Shown here one piece after another: positions 1 through 12,072 of a DNA stretch of 29,114 nucleotides. The translations under genes were made by a program, and so were the position numbers. This DNA comes from Isohypsibius dastychi (taxonomy: Eukaryota > Tardigrada > Eutardigrada > Parachela > Isohypsibiidae). Position 1 is the first letter of the stretch, and each line of letters begins with the position of its first letter. The stretch spans positions 1 to 29,114 of the forward strand of contig JAQIWT010000195.1 of assembly GCA_034696485.1 (NCBI GenBank), written 5' to 3'. Below the pieces are notes generated by a model that worked only from the letters and a program-made list of their open reading frames with translations, searched no databases and was not told the origin of the DNA.

Positions 1-2560
1 TTTCTGAACCTGCACTTTTGAACCGTGTCCAGAATCAGGGTTAGATTTTGGAATTTGTTTTTGTCGCTGTCTCCAACGTGTTTCTGGCCTTACCCTGTTT
101 CTAAAGTCCCAACATTCGAAAATTGGAACTTTCAGACCAGAAACGGGTATGTCTTAGCTGGGATATTATTTCGTTGGTCAGAAATATTTGCTTTTGAAGC
201 CATAATTGTACGGTTATTCATCTTTAACAGATGCACCTTTGACATTTGACTAATTTAAATTGCAGACAATCGGTGATTTAAAGGATACATTTCTCCGTTT
301 CGGTGATTATCGGTACGGTATTATTTGACCAAGCTGACGTGACAGATGTTCTGTCTTTCGACAGCGCCGAGATCCCCGGTGCTTTAGAGTAAGTGTTTCT
401 TTTATTTTAGATAAGATTTTAAATATGAAATCGTATATAAGGACTTTTGTGAAAGGACCAATTGATATTGAATTTCATATAGAATGACGGTAAAATTTTT
501 CTCGATGTTGCACACCTTTTGTTTCTCTGTATTTTAACAATGCGCTATAGCTCCGTGCCAGTTGCTTTTTTGCCTCTCAAAGAAACCACCAACTGGTCGC
601 TAGGCATCTTGCGCAATGTTCTTGAAACTACGCTTGACATCTGTCCAGAATCAAGACCGCTCCAGCAACACATGTCTCTTGCCATAAGAGAAAAACATCC
701 TAAGATTCCGCTGCATGTGGTTATTCAGCAGTTATGTCAGAAAATAATCCGTGTGTTGCATATTCTTTTTTATCTCAGGTGTGTGTTACAGAATTTCTTA
801 TCTACAGCTGGTGTTTATGCAGCTCCCAAATACGAATGCTGGAACATCCTCCACATCTGACATTTTTGCGCAACAGATAATGTCTGCTACTCAGCACGAC
901 GTTTGCTGAGCGAATTTTGTTTATTGTTACTTTATTTTAGGATTTTCATTTTTTAGTACGGTGTTAGCTGCAAAAGAAAACAATAGATTATTTTGGTATT
1001 TTCCAGTTTGGTTTTGCTCCTTCATCTCCTTTTACGCGGCTGAATAATTTGGTCGCAAGATTTTATCAAACCTGGGTATACTTAAATGCATTATTAAATG
1101 ACGAGTGTGCAAATGTGGCAAGCGTGCTGTTTTGCTACCTTTTGACATTTCGGTTGTAAGGTTGCTCAGTGGCACTCGACAAGAATCACGACAGATTTCT
1201 TCCTTTGTATCACACATTAATTCATCGAACGATCTGGACAATTCAAACTTGCCAAACAATTACCATATTCTCTGAGTACTCTAATGTTAGTCAGCTTACT
1301 TGATTGTTTCCTTCGTTCAAATCAAAATGTGGAGCTGTTCACTCACCTGAATTGAAAATATTCAAAACAGCGAACAATAATCGGGCCCTTGAAGCAACTT
1401 TTTCAATACGCAAGCAGAGCGTAACAAACTGGTCATGGTTTAAACTGTCTGGTAGTCGGCAGCTGGCCGTTGGACATTTTTTACAGAGGGACTTTTGTTG
1501 GAGCAAGTTACTGATTTTAATCGCATTGTAAAGAAATACAATTCATCGGTAATTACAGTTTCAGTTTTGAAATTCAAACGATGTCCACCTGCAAAGTTCT
1601 TGCTTGACATCCACGCTCAACGCTCGGTCAGTGAAACATGCAAAGTGACGGAATATTCTAATCGTACACTATTTTCTAATTGCTACAATTTTATTTTGAG
1701 AAAACATCAATTTGGACAATTATTAAGTTTTGAGGTCAAATATCTCATTTTCGGCGGGCGATGGTGGGAGTATGAATCTGGAAACATCAAAAGCTCAGGA
1801 AAAGTCAGACGTGAATTTCAAGTGCTCTTTCCATAGATCAGTTTCGATTGTTCAAATATCACCGATGAAACTCTCTACAACAACTCGATACTATTTTCTG
1901 GTTAGTTTACTTTGTAGGAGGGCGAGTGAAGAGTTTAACAATTATCATACTAGAAGCCCTTTTCAGATTGTTTTGCTAATATGGGAATCGTAAAAGTCGA
2001 AACCACTGTGAGGCTGAAATCGCAAGAACAGGTTGCACATCTCTTTTAAAATCTATATTTTCCAAGTCACTTTTGAAATCTTCAGGCTAAGAAAAAACAA
2101 CAAATAACAAGTAAAACAAATAAAATACTACGATATTGCAAAACTTTCTTGTTTATAAATCAAGTAATCTAAGAACGATATTATATTTCGCGGTATTAAT
2201 CTCACCTGGTACAGTATTGTTAAAGTACGTTGTTGCATCAGTCATCTTGTTTCAACATGACTTTCCGGCTATCAGATTACCTTACGGGAGATCAAACTTT
2301 TTTGGCAACACCGCGTCCGATGCTTCGAAATAAGCCATCCGATATGGGTGGATCAAAGTCAAACAGCGTGTTTTGAAATGCTTTTCCTTGATTTTCGAAG
2401 AGGATCTCCAAAAAACAAGGGGTCGGCCTGACCTACATTGACCCCGGGTTGGACAACCACAGGTTGATATCAAGGGGGCCGACGAACACGTCAGCTCCAA
2501 TTCCGTTTTGCAAGTACGAAGCGGCAGAATATGGTTGTTGACCAACGGGCAGCGCCCATC
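1..2560. other. Upstream intergenic DNA, no gene recognised
   Basis: All reading frames here are short, and none shows a recognisable domain, signal peptide or chain of phase-compatible exons. The longest open stretch (519-860, +, 113 codons) resembles no family I know. A donor-like AGTAAGTG at about 388-395 follows a moderately GC-rich stretch (about 300-390), which could be an untranslated first exon, but nothing confirms it. Confidence 0.5.
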
Positions 2561-2566
2561 AACGTG

Positions 2567-2657
2567 ATTGGCTGAAAGCGGGGCGGAGTTGCTGGCAGAC
2601 ACTTTGGCTTGAGTCATTCATTCAGGACAGAACTTGCATGTCCCATTCAGTTCAGTC
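2567..2657 (+). promoter_or_regulatory. Probable NELL core promoter (CCAAT, GC box, double initiator)
   Basis: An inverted CCAAT box (ATTGG, 2567-2571) and a GC box (GGGCGG core within 2578-2587) sit about 70-80 bp upstream of two overlapping arthropod-type initiators, TCAGTT (2647-2652) and TCAGTC (2652-2657). No TATA box is seen about 30 bp upstream. The surrounding 2400-2600 is richer in G+C than its flanks. Transcription from here would give a leader of about 330 nt before the NELL start codon. The motifs are seen directly; their use as a promoter is inferred from position. Confidence 0.4.
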
Positions 2658-2935
2658 GTGTCTCGAAAACGTTGACCGAGTTCATTCTTCATCCCAGATT
2701 TTCCTGGCCGTTCCACTAATACCTGTTGAAAACCGTCATAATCTGTACGATACCCTTTGATTCATCCCACATTCTTGCTCGATATTGTCTCATCTGGGCG
2801 TACCTTCATTAGTTCCGCACTTTTCCGGTTCATTCGCGCAGGCGTGCTCTTGAAACCGTGTCTGGAGTTGGTCAGTTCTTCCTCATCGTTTTCTCCGGAG
2901 ATCCTGATCATCCCTATTCCCGATCTGGAAGTGTT

Positions 2936-3034
2936 ATGATAATATGGGAGGTTGTTCTGTTGGTGATGGAGAATCAACGTGATGAGCAACCTGATTTTCA
3001 ACATGTTGATTATTCGGCGATACAAACACTCTGA
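2936..3034 (+). promoter_or_regulatory. Two upstream ORFs at the NELL start codon
   Basis: An ATG at 2936 opens a 32-codon frame that ends at 3034, overlapping the NELL start in another frame. A second ATG at 2944 opens a 12-codon frame whose TGA (2980-2982) shares its last base with the NELL ATG (2982-2984), giving TGATG. The NELL frame itself has an in-frame stop at 2964-2966, so 2982 is its first ATG. If the leader is transcribed as proposed, both uORFs would be met before the main start and could lower or gate translation. Confidence 0.4.
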
Positions 3035-6000
3035 CAACATTGCCACTTACCACTGGCTACTTGTGGTCTTATTTTGCATCGCCGAAAGTATCGCTCTTGA
3101 AGGTAAGAATTTTAAGCTGTTGTGGTTCGAAAATGGAAACTCGTTGAATTTTTTCTTGTAAAGCGCGTTCTGCGACATTTTCCGCCGTTTCGCAATCTTG
3201 AAACGAAATTTATTTGGCCGCCAGTCTGAAGATAAGGACACTTTTTTATGAATCCGTGAGGTTTCCCAGGAGTGACATTACTTAATCAGATGTAGGGTGT
3301 TGCAAAAAACGTTGTTTTGACGGCCATGTAGACAACCTCTTTGCTGATAGTATCGATTGTTTTCCCGGTGTTTTCACCAGTTGCTTGTTTTCCGAGTAAG
3401 TGTAAGTCCTATTTGCAGATTAATCTCACGTGTTTTCCACATCCATAAAATTTGGTCAGGAATATTTCTAAATAAATTTCTGAATATACTGAATATTTCT
3501 GTATATCTTGATGCAATTAAAATCATTGGCCGTCCAAAGAGGTTTGCCGACATTTGAATGTAGAGAGAATTTCTCGAGAAATGAGTAGATATTACGTTAC
3601 GCATCGTTGATGGCCGGAGTGGAGATGCGAGATGGGGAGATCCAATTACCAGCTTCCGTGGAGGCGCTGACCGCAGTTCTCACTGACAAAAGCTGCTAAT
3701 TTTACTCGCTTGTAAAATCAAGTCGGTAATAATGACGCCCGGATGGGAGAAGAGTTCAATGGAAATTGAATATCGGTGGTCTCGACCATGCGCCTCTTTT
3801 TAGTGTGGATAAACGGATGACTGCCCATATCATATCAATGAATCATATTTTTGATGGCTCTATTTGACCGACCAAGCCCCCGTCAAACGACGCAAAAACT
3901 CCAGGTTGTCCCGACCATTTTTTTCGTTGACTACAACTGTAGAGTGGCGGCGGTTTTATAAAAGGAACATTTTGAATAACAGAGACTGTCCCACAGACCT
4001 AATCCGGCATTATCAGACATGTAAAGGTCAATATTAAAACGTGACTTATATTACGCGCTTGGTCGAGTTTTTCATATGAATGCGCATAATGACGCGATCA
4101 CGAGGAATTATTAGCATGGAAATAGATCCCGGCTAAATGAAGCGCCGAATCTCCGCAGAGATATATTACTGACCCATTCATTAATTAATGGCACTTGGGA
4201 CAAATTTGCTAGCTGAACCGTCCCTGTTTTCCTTGCCCATTGGCTATCAAATGAAAACTGTTAGGGAATGACACCAAAACAAAAGAGTTTCCTCTCTCAA
4301 GTACGCTCTTTGGCGCTGGCGGCCTTTTAATAGGCTAATGAGGCTCTCGAGCCCTAATTAATAACTGTGTTGTTTTTACATCTAATAAAAATGCTGATGA
4401 ATTATCGTAACCAGACTTTATTTTGGATTTTTTTCTGATTTTGAACCGTTCATTATATTTTTCAACAAGTATGTTTTGCAATCTTATTGATGATCGAAGA
4501 AGATAAACGCAGTAGTTACATCTTGTGTGATTACATTATTTATAACAGTTTCTCTGTTTATCTTGCAGTGATCGATCGCAATTTGGATCAACCACATCCA
4601 TTTGAGCTGGATTTATTAGCTCGAATAAGCAGGAATAATAATGATTCCAGGATTGATCCCAAAGTCCTTCCGTCAGCGCTGGTCACTGCTGACCGAACAT
4701 CACGCTCCGTCGTTTTTGTTGGTCAGTCCAATTTTCCACTTCCTACCAATATCCCGTTTCCCAAGATCATAAAGCCGCATGGGCACCCTTTATTCAACCT
4801 GCTCTCCCTCTAGACACATATCAGATTTTATTATTTTTAAACATTACAAACTGACCAGTGGTCAGGCGGTTAACACTACTGTGCACCACATTGTAAATTC
4901 TTTGAAACTGTGTAATTACAGATGAATACCGGCAGTTGGAGGTCGATCATAAGCTGATGCGAAGCTTGGAAAACCTCCTAATAAATTCTACCGAAGTGAC
5001 CCTACTGACGGCCATCAAACAATATCCAGACAGTACCGGCACTATAATCGCACTTGATGTTGACTCAGTCAGGTAACTATTTTATCGGTCATTCCGTCTT
5101 TATTTGTAATTTGGACAACTCGTCATCCATATGCCAAACTTTCGATAGTTTTGTTTGTTTAGAAAATAAGCGCGCCAATGTGTCTGAACCATGTTATTTT
5201 TTCTTCAGATTAATGGAAATTGCTAGTCATGGACCAACCAGTGAAATGGGCATTTTCTTCCAAGGCGGAAATAGCTCCTATACCCAGCGCTTTCCCTACC
5301 GATTCGACGAAGATCCATGGCATAAATTGGCCATTACTTTGGAAGTCCATCGGGTCGTCATTCGAATCAACTGCAAAGCATTCTTTGAGTTTCCGTTGCC
5401 GGAACATGAGCTCGGCATGTTGCGATGGCGGAACATATCGCTGTGGATTGGAAAACGAAATGACAACTCGATCCACAATGCCGAACAATCCAAAGTAAGT
5501 CATGCGTAGTATTTTTGTACCTTGGCTGAAATATGAGCACTTGACCATTCACCGAGAAATTCCTATTAGAATAAATTAAGATTTGTTTCAAAATACTGAG
5601 AAATACTTTAAATGATGAAACCGGTTCAAATTTATCATTATTCCCGGCCAGCAGTAAACTCCGAAATCCTTCAGGTTTACTAGGAATTATTAATTATTCC
5701 CCATTTCGATACTTTTGGACATTTCATCACTGCGTTCTGTCGCAGTCGGAAGTCGTCAGAAAAGTGATGAATTTTTTATGGGGTTTGGCATCTGGTGCAT
5801 TCATGTGGTCAGTGCGAGTCTGTCCATACCTTTGCAAAGGTGAAAGATTGATTAAGAGTAATGAGACTAGAGTATATACTCTGAGGGCAATCTGGCATTG
5901 TAGATAGCGACGGAATTAACCTTATTCATTTGCTACAATTTCCTTCTGTCGGCAGCTGGCCATCGTGAAGGGTTCTTTCAAGGCGCAACACCCGTCTCGT

Positions 6001-9000
6001 CGCAGCTTAAAACTGCATCATAAAAGATTCATATAGACGCAACAATTGCTACTTGATGAATCCGCCTGCTTTTACAACCTGGCCATTTTTCTCCGCCGGC
6101 GAAAACAATGCTGCTTTGGGTTGATTCGATGAAGTGATTCCATTTCCTAATGCGATATGGGTGGCAAAATATAGACATGACCACCTCTGTTTCTTACAGC
6201 CTGTTCCTGTCAACTTTAGCGTAAGATATTGCAGCTCATTTTAGGCTGATAGCCAGAATATGTCCGTCTCCCTGAATCGAGCTAAACATATCTCTCTTCA
6301 TTTCATCGTGATTTATTGTGCGCCCATCTTTTGTCTGTTGTCCCTTAATGTATCGAAAGATTGAATTGATTGAGTTATGAAAGGCAAGAAGCCAGCGAGG
6401 CGGTGATTAGGGACAAACGTGTCAAATTTCTTGGCTTTTCATCGCTTCACTTACAACCTGAAATGTTCATCAAAGCCACTGTTTGTTTTCAGATATAAAT
6501 CTTCCTAGCAGATGATACCCGATAATGGCGAGCAAACACAAATGTAAATCCGCGAGGAGCTCAGTAACAATTTGTATCGACAAGCCTAAACATATCCTAA
6601 AACACACAAAACATGGTTTTTATCTCCGGTTTGTTTCCTTTATTTTATTGTGATGAAAAACTTATTGGAAAAATTTAAGCATCAGCCACGGCACGCGTTA
6701 TGCTCATAATTATGGGGAGAATTTTTATTCATCGTTAATCATAGCAATTAGAAGGCAAGATGTTCTGGTCTAGAAGGGAAATAGCGTTGGAGAGCAAAGT
6801 TATTAGAATCGACAGGTTAACTGGAATATGAATGGATTGAGGAGCAGCCAGCGGTGCAAAAACACCACGAGGTTAGGAGCGGGGGACAAGTGAGGTTAAC
6901 TAAAGACAGGAGGGGTTCATTTTAGATTAATATATTAAAAGGAAGACGAAGCCAGTTGAACTGGAAGTAGTCGGTGGCTAATCTGATTGAAGAAGCAGCA
7001 TATTCTTTTGATCATGACGGCAGACGTGCGCCGGAGATAAAGACCTTGAAGTAAATGACAGGAAACAGCCAGGAAGGCGTGAAGGTGTAATTGGTGGCTG
7101 CTTGCTTATTCCCTGCTGCAAATGCTTTCTTTAGCATGTGCAAACGCCAAAACCTGTAGAACGGTCGACAGAGGAATTAAATATGAAATGGAGGATGAGC
7201 ATGATGAGCATGGGTCACTCGATCCAGATGTTCGTCAAACCTTCCAGGTGTCTTGCCCTTTCTTGACCGATTTGAACTTTTCTATCATTTTCGCTTGTTC
7301 ATTCATTCCATCAATCGCTCATCCGAACTCCATCTAGCCGTGCGTTTGTGTATCATTTCAGCTTGGACTACCTTTGCCGTTTGACTCTTTTGTTTGTCAA
7401 CTAGAATATTACTGCGGGAAGCTAACTGTTACTGCAACCTTTGAACTTGACCAGTGACCTTTCGAGCGAACTACCTATTTAAAATAGTGTAAGCTATAGA
7501 ATATGTGTTCTTCAAGTTAAATTTTTATTAATTATGATACAGACGTATAAATGTAGCAAAATAACACCGGAATCAAAATTTGCTGGATTAGAAAGTTAAA
7601 GATATAACTCGGCTTGAAGCAGCGAGTTTCCGGACTTTTTGTTCGGTTTTCTGTTTTCTTGAAAGCGAGAAAAATAATACAGTTGGTTTATTCGACCGGA
7701 AAATATTCTCATCAAATTAGCTTTGTTCATACAAGAACAATGAGTTCGGTAACGATGGCTAATTCTTCCTCAGAATTTCTTATTCGGCCACCTATCATGA
7801 TCGCCTTTTTAATTTGATTGCTATCAGTAAGGCCTGATGATGCATTTTCGTGGTGGCACTTGTCATCGCGACCAGCATTTCTCCGCCGGCCGCCGTGATA
7901 TGTCTTCAGCAATATTTCATCATTAATTCCCTGTGAAGAATCAAAATCATTCAAACTTTGTCGTGTGGTAGACGAATTTAGCTTTCAAGTCACAACGGGA
8001 GCTTCAACGATAACATCCTAAGCTTGTATAAAGAGTTTTTGATGAGCATAATTGCAAATTGCAGGTTGGTGGAATGGTGGTTGTACCCACTGAGAATGTA
8101 ATTTAGTTGGTAATTAAACTGTGATTCATTAAAACCAAGCTCCAGCTCAGGTTCTGTTTAATAGAACAAACTATTTTTTTTGCCTGGAAATTATATTGAG
8201 AGTTTCTAGTTTCAGTTTCAGGCTATTAGTCGGCTGCATTTATATGCATTGTTTGATTAATGAAATCGACTGCGTATCTTACGGCAATTATGATGGGCGA
8301 GGATGGCGATAAGGGAGATGGATGTTTAAACTATTTGCTTTGCCGCCATGTGTTCATTCCGACATTTTTCTGCTTGATAGAGAAGATAACATTTGCTTGC
8401 CTTTACATGCTCTACTAAAGACAATTGAATTCTGGGCGCGTTCGTCGTTTTAGAAAATTGCCATCTGTTGTTATCATAATGTAATTCCTCAAGAGGCTTG
8501 CGTCACATAGGAGTCTGGATAGGATCACTGCACTGCCCGGTGGACAGTTGCAGTTGACGGAAGCTCTGTTAGACAATAGAACAGGAAGCATGTGTTGCTG
8601 TTCCCCCAGAAAACTTCATCACTTCATCCAACAACTCCATCAAATATTTTAATTCAGTCGACAGTCACATTTCAGCTGCTGTTCAGAAATCCACTTTAAA
8701 TCTTACCAATTGTTCAGATTTTGTATTCGTACAAACCTTTTGTTTAAAAATTGACCAGACAAAATTCAGCTTGTAGAAACACGTTAAAAGTATTTGAGAT
8801 TGTATTTAATTAAGATGTTTTTTGCAGGGAGCTTTCGGAGAAGTTCAAGTCAAAGCCGGTCACGATGCATATCTCTCCCAATGTAACTATATGGAAAAGT
8901 CAACACCTTTACAAGCAGGTTCGTAATTAATCTCAAGCACCTTTCCGTGATTCACACTTGGAAAGTGGAATTAATCTGCGTGTTCTTTGGCGCCTTTGCT

Positions 9001-11800
9001 GGAAAGTGACCCTTTGACTTTGTTTGCAGGATTGCTTCCAATGGATCTGCATCAGTTGCAAAATCAAGTTGACAGCTTAGAGAATGCCCTCAGATTATTA
9101 ACAACCAAAGTAAGTCCAGCCGTGTTTGCACAGGTAAAAGATGAAAACGTCTGACCGGCGTGGTGTCATTGACAGGTGGCCGAAAGTGAAATTCGAATGT
9201 CATATTTGGAGACGCAGAATGGTTTGACATGTCACTTTCGAAACGGAAGCACGTTCCATGAAAACGAAAGTTGGGAAGACGACTGCAGGAGATGCGTCTG
9301 CAGGCAAGGAATGGCTGTTTGTGAAGAGATTGTTTGCGACCCAGAATGCATGGATTCGAACATGATCCCAGAAGGACAATGCTGCCCAGTCTGTCCCAAA
9401 AAAGAAGGCATGTTTCAAAACAAAAACGAAATCTTGAAGTTATTTGTAATCATTTTCTATCATCATGTTTTTGTATTTATTTTTTTCATTATTATATCTC
9501 TAAATTGTTTTTTGAATAAAATTACATCGGTTCGTTATTAACCTGAATTTCATTACAGCGACTTGCGTACATTTCGGTGTCACGTTTCCGGCGGGAGAAA
9601 CAGTCTGGATTCCAACCAGTCGAGGATGCAGAGAGTGTACCTGCAATAGATGCGACCCCGCTCCAAGAGAACCATGCCCAAAACTGAATTGTCCATCAGG
9701 AAGAGTGATTCCAGGAGATGGTGCTTGCTGTCCTAGATGTAAAATAGAGCCAAGCTGCGGGCTGGTCGGAATATGTCCAGAAAATTCGGTATGCGAGAAA
9801 GGCCAAGATGGGAAAGACAGCTGCAAATGCAAGGGAGGATTCCATTTTAACGGGACCCATTGTAACGGTGAGCATTCTTGGGTTGTTGACAAATTTTATT
9901 ATGGAATGTTGGCAGTCCATTAAATTTCATACCTTTTGTTTTCATCCATTAGACATCGATGAATGCAGGATGAAACGCCCTGGCCAGACCAGACCGCTAT
10001 GCCGCGACAACTCCAGTTGTAGGAATACGTTAGGTTCATTCAGCTGCGACTGCCATGCCGGATATGAGCATATCAATCCACGGTCCTGCCGAGGTAATAT
10101 TTTACTTTTATTTATTGTTCCGGAGCTGGATTATAATTGCTTTGTTTGCGCAGACGTGAATGAATGCCAGCGTAAATCTGATCGATGTCATGCAAATGCT
10201 AAGTGCTTGAATACGGAAGGCAGCTACAATTGTCAATGTATGGACGGCTATGAAGGCGACGGATTCAAATGCACACGTACGAGTCATAACAATATTGTTC
10301 CTTTCAAATTTTGTTAATATCAATATATAGTGAATTGTTTTGTATTGCAGCGATTTGCGATGCGTCTTGCGAAGATGGAGGTCACTACTGCGTTGCACCG
10401 TATACTTGCGGATGCAAACCGGGATTTTTTGGTCCAGAATGTGAAGTAGGTACGATTTTGTTTGGTTGGGCTGCTCTGTTTTTATTTGCTTTTATTTTTC
10501 TCTTCTTTCCTTCGAATCTTTGCTCAATCTTCTTACTCTCTGATGGGGTCTTCATTTCAAACGCATGTTGTACAATTCATAAAATGCCAAGAAATTCAGA
10601 AGCTTTTAATTCGAATGCGTATTTATTTTTATTTTTGATTTTGACAGATGCCGATGAATGCACGTTTAATATCTCCAGCTGCAAGAACAATTCCTATTGC
10701 ATCAACATTCCTGGGAGCTTTTTTTGTAAATGTATGGATGGCTATGAACCGGTGAATATTTATGCACAAGAGCCTATTTGTCGCGGTAAGTACATTTATT
10801 TTTCTCTCATAGTATACCATCCTGAAGTGCCCATTTTTAAACATTTCCTGACTTTTCAGATATTGATGAATGCTCAACCGGTGCGCACAATTGTCCCCCA
10901 TCAACCCAGTGTGAAAATCTTGATGGGTCCTGGAAATGTGTGTGCAACAGCAACCAATCTTGTGATCTCAGTAAGTTGATTAAACGTGCAATGAAAGTTT
11001 TTCAAAGTCGTCATTTTCTCTTAAATTGCAGGTTGTTCCGATGCCAAAAATATTTATGAGAAAAGTTTGATGTATGATAGCTGCGACAATTGTTCCTGCC
11101 AGGTATGAATAACCTCTGAATTTCCGTTTTTTTTGTTTTCGCATGAATTTTCATTTTGCCAGAATGGTGCTTGGCGATGTTCAATTTTGAGTTGCGATTG
11201 CGCCGACCGCATGATGAATCGTGATAAACTAATGTCCTGTTGTCCAAACTGCATGGAAAACAAATCCTCAGTTTCTTATTGTTATGACGATCAACTGAAT
11301 GCGACGTACCCACCTGGATTCACGTGGTTCGAGAATTGCATGTCCTGTGAATGCAGGGTATATTTTGTGTTTTTGAAATAATTGATCAAATCGATCCTAG
11401 TCATAAGGATATTTTTAGTTTGGCGAAATCGATTGCTCACCAATTACCTGTCCTCCTGTTCCATGTGATAATCGAACTCAAATTCAACCGTCCGGCACAT
11501 GTTGCCCAAAATGTTCCACTTCCGCGCAAAACTCAACTGACCTTTGCTTCGACAAAAAGCGCCAGAGCAGGATCATCCCGATAAAATTCGGATGTGATCA
11601 GGAAAAACCGGCAAACAGCACTTTTTTCCAAAACTGGCAGCTTGATATATGTGATCTATGCGATTGTCAAGTGAGCTAACGAAAATAATATTAAGAGCTC
11701 GAATAATGAATTATTTTGAAATTTCCAGGAAAACAGTATTTGCTGTTCTGTTCACAACGAATGCGCTCAAAACGCTCGCTTCAATTCCCGAACAACCTGA
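2982..11800 (+). CDS. NELL: NELL1/NELL2-type secreted protein (TSPN, coiled coil, VWC, EGF), 17 coding exons
   Basis: Exons: 2982-3102, 4569-4721, 4922-5072, 5209-5494, 8828-8918, 9030-9109, 9176-9407, 9559-9867, 9953-10093, 10154-10276, 10351-10449, 10648-10785, 10860-10970, 11032-11102, 11163-11357, 11419-11670, 11729-11800; total 2625 nt, 874 aa, all phases compatible. Order: hydrophobic signal segment (aa 25-40), thrombospondin-N/laminin-G-like domain (about 93-250; PWHKLAITLE, SLWIGKRN), coiled coil (about 272-306), VWC1 (313-368), VWC2 (374-432), six EGF modules (438-678), three VWC modules (about 680-862). EGF 2, 3, 5 and 6 begin D-x-D/N-E-C, the calcium-binding signature; EGF 2, 3 and 5 keep the Asp/Asn-hydroxylation pattern, while EGF 6 has Trp at its aromatic position. 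Exons 9-13 each encode one EGF and are phase 1-1. Many N-glycosylation sequons occur. This is exactly the vertebrate NELL order (human NELL2 about 816 aa). Vertebrate NELLs are trimeric secreted ligands; NELL2 binds Robo3. NELL1 and NELL2 cannot be separated here. The first exon is least certain; M8 (ATG 3003) is an alternative start. Confidence 0.93.
3103..4568 (+). other. NELL intron 1 with ATTA-rich segment
   Basis: This is a 1.47 kb phase-1 intron (donor GTAAGA, acceptor CTTGCAG). Between about 3720 and 4370 it has several homeodomain-type ATTA/TAAT cores, including TTAATTAATG around 4181 and TAATTAAT around 4355, and an ATGCGCAT palindrome near 4080. The stretch looks less AT-simple than other intronic DNA here, so an intronic enhancer is possible but unproven. 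No extra coding exon is recognised. Confidence 0.35.
5495..8827 (+). other. NELL intron 4, largest intron of the gene
   Basis: This is a 3.3 kb phase-0 intron between the laminin-G-like exon and its short C-terminal continuation (donor GTAAGT, acceptor TTTTGCAG). I see no MITE, tRNA or convincing nested gene. An open frame at 7122-7252 ends at a donor-like CAG/GTGTCT and could be a cassette exon, but its residues match nothing in the NELL family and it would interrupt the globular domain, so it is not included in the gene. Confidence 0.5.
9408..9558 (+). other. Non-canonical GC-AG intron between VWC1 and VWC2
   Basis: The VWC1 exon must end in phase 1 to read into the next exon (the acceptor TTACAG at 9553-9558 precedes a frame starting with 2 nt). 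The only donor giving that phase at the end of VWC1 is GAAG/GCATGT. The nearby GT at 9412 gives phase 2 and breaks VWC2. The AG before and the T at +6 are typical of GC-AG introns. All other introns of this gene have GT. Confidence 0.75.
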
Positions 11801-11950
11801 TGCCTCAGAATTTTGCTTGCTCCAAACCAATTGATCTGTCCTCGACGAATGCCTTTGCGTCTCAGAAAATTGAGTGTTTTTTATCCCGTTTTTAAAAATT
11901 TCTGTTTTAGTTTCTGGTTTTTGTCTAGTCCAAATGGTGTCTGCATTGTG

Positions 11951-11956
11951 TTTATT
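11951..11956 (-). terminator. Candidate GARNL3 poly(A) signal
   Basis: AATAAA on the minus strand (TTTATT on the plus strand) lies about 245 bp beyond the GARNL3 stop codon, inside the NELL 3' UTR. No nearer perfect minus-strand hexamer was noticed. If used, the two mRNAs share over 100 bp as antisense 3' ends. Confidence 0.5.
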
Positions 11957-12061
11957 TATCTGTCATTTTTGCTCGGTCAATGCATTTTTAAAACGTGGCA
12001 AAAGTCACCAGGATTTTATACGCTTGAAGCACTCTCTCTACCAAAACTCTGAACAAACCAG

Positions 12062-12072
12062 AATAAAATAAA
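12062..12072 (+). terminator. NELL poly(A) signal, double AATAAA
   Basis: Two overlapping AATAAA hexamers (12062-12067 and 12067-12072) lie 262 bp after the NELL stop codon, implying a 3' UTR of about 285 nt. The cleavage point would be within about 110 bp of the GARNL3 stop codon on the other strand. Confidence 0.65.

Noticed and set aside
519-860. 113-codon plus-strand frame upstream of NELL
   Set aside because: No recognisable motif, no splice partners and no promoter signals; length is within chance for one frame.
2471-2484. CTCF-like AAGGGGGCC upstream of NELL
   Set aside because: Mismatches at two well-constrained positions (Y and the R after GGC).
5210-5591. Several antisense and off-frame open frames over the laminin-G-like exon
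   Set aside because: They mirror NELL exon 4, whose own frame matches the family and joins in phase with its neighbours.
7122-7252. Possible cassette exon in NELL intron 4
   Set aside because: An acidic, low-complexity stretch with no family match; inclusion would split the TSPN domain.
9500-9920. Minus-strand frames of 130 and 74 codons over the VWC2/EGF1 exon
   Set aside because: Shadows of the cysteine-rich plus-strand exon, with no independent support.
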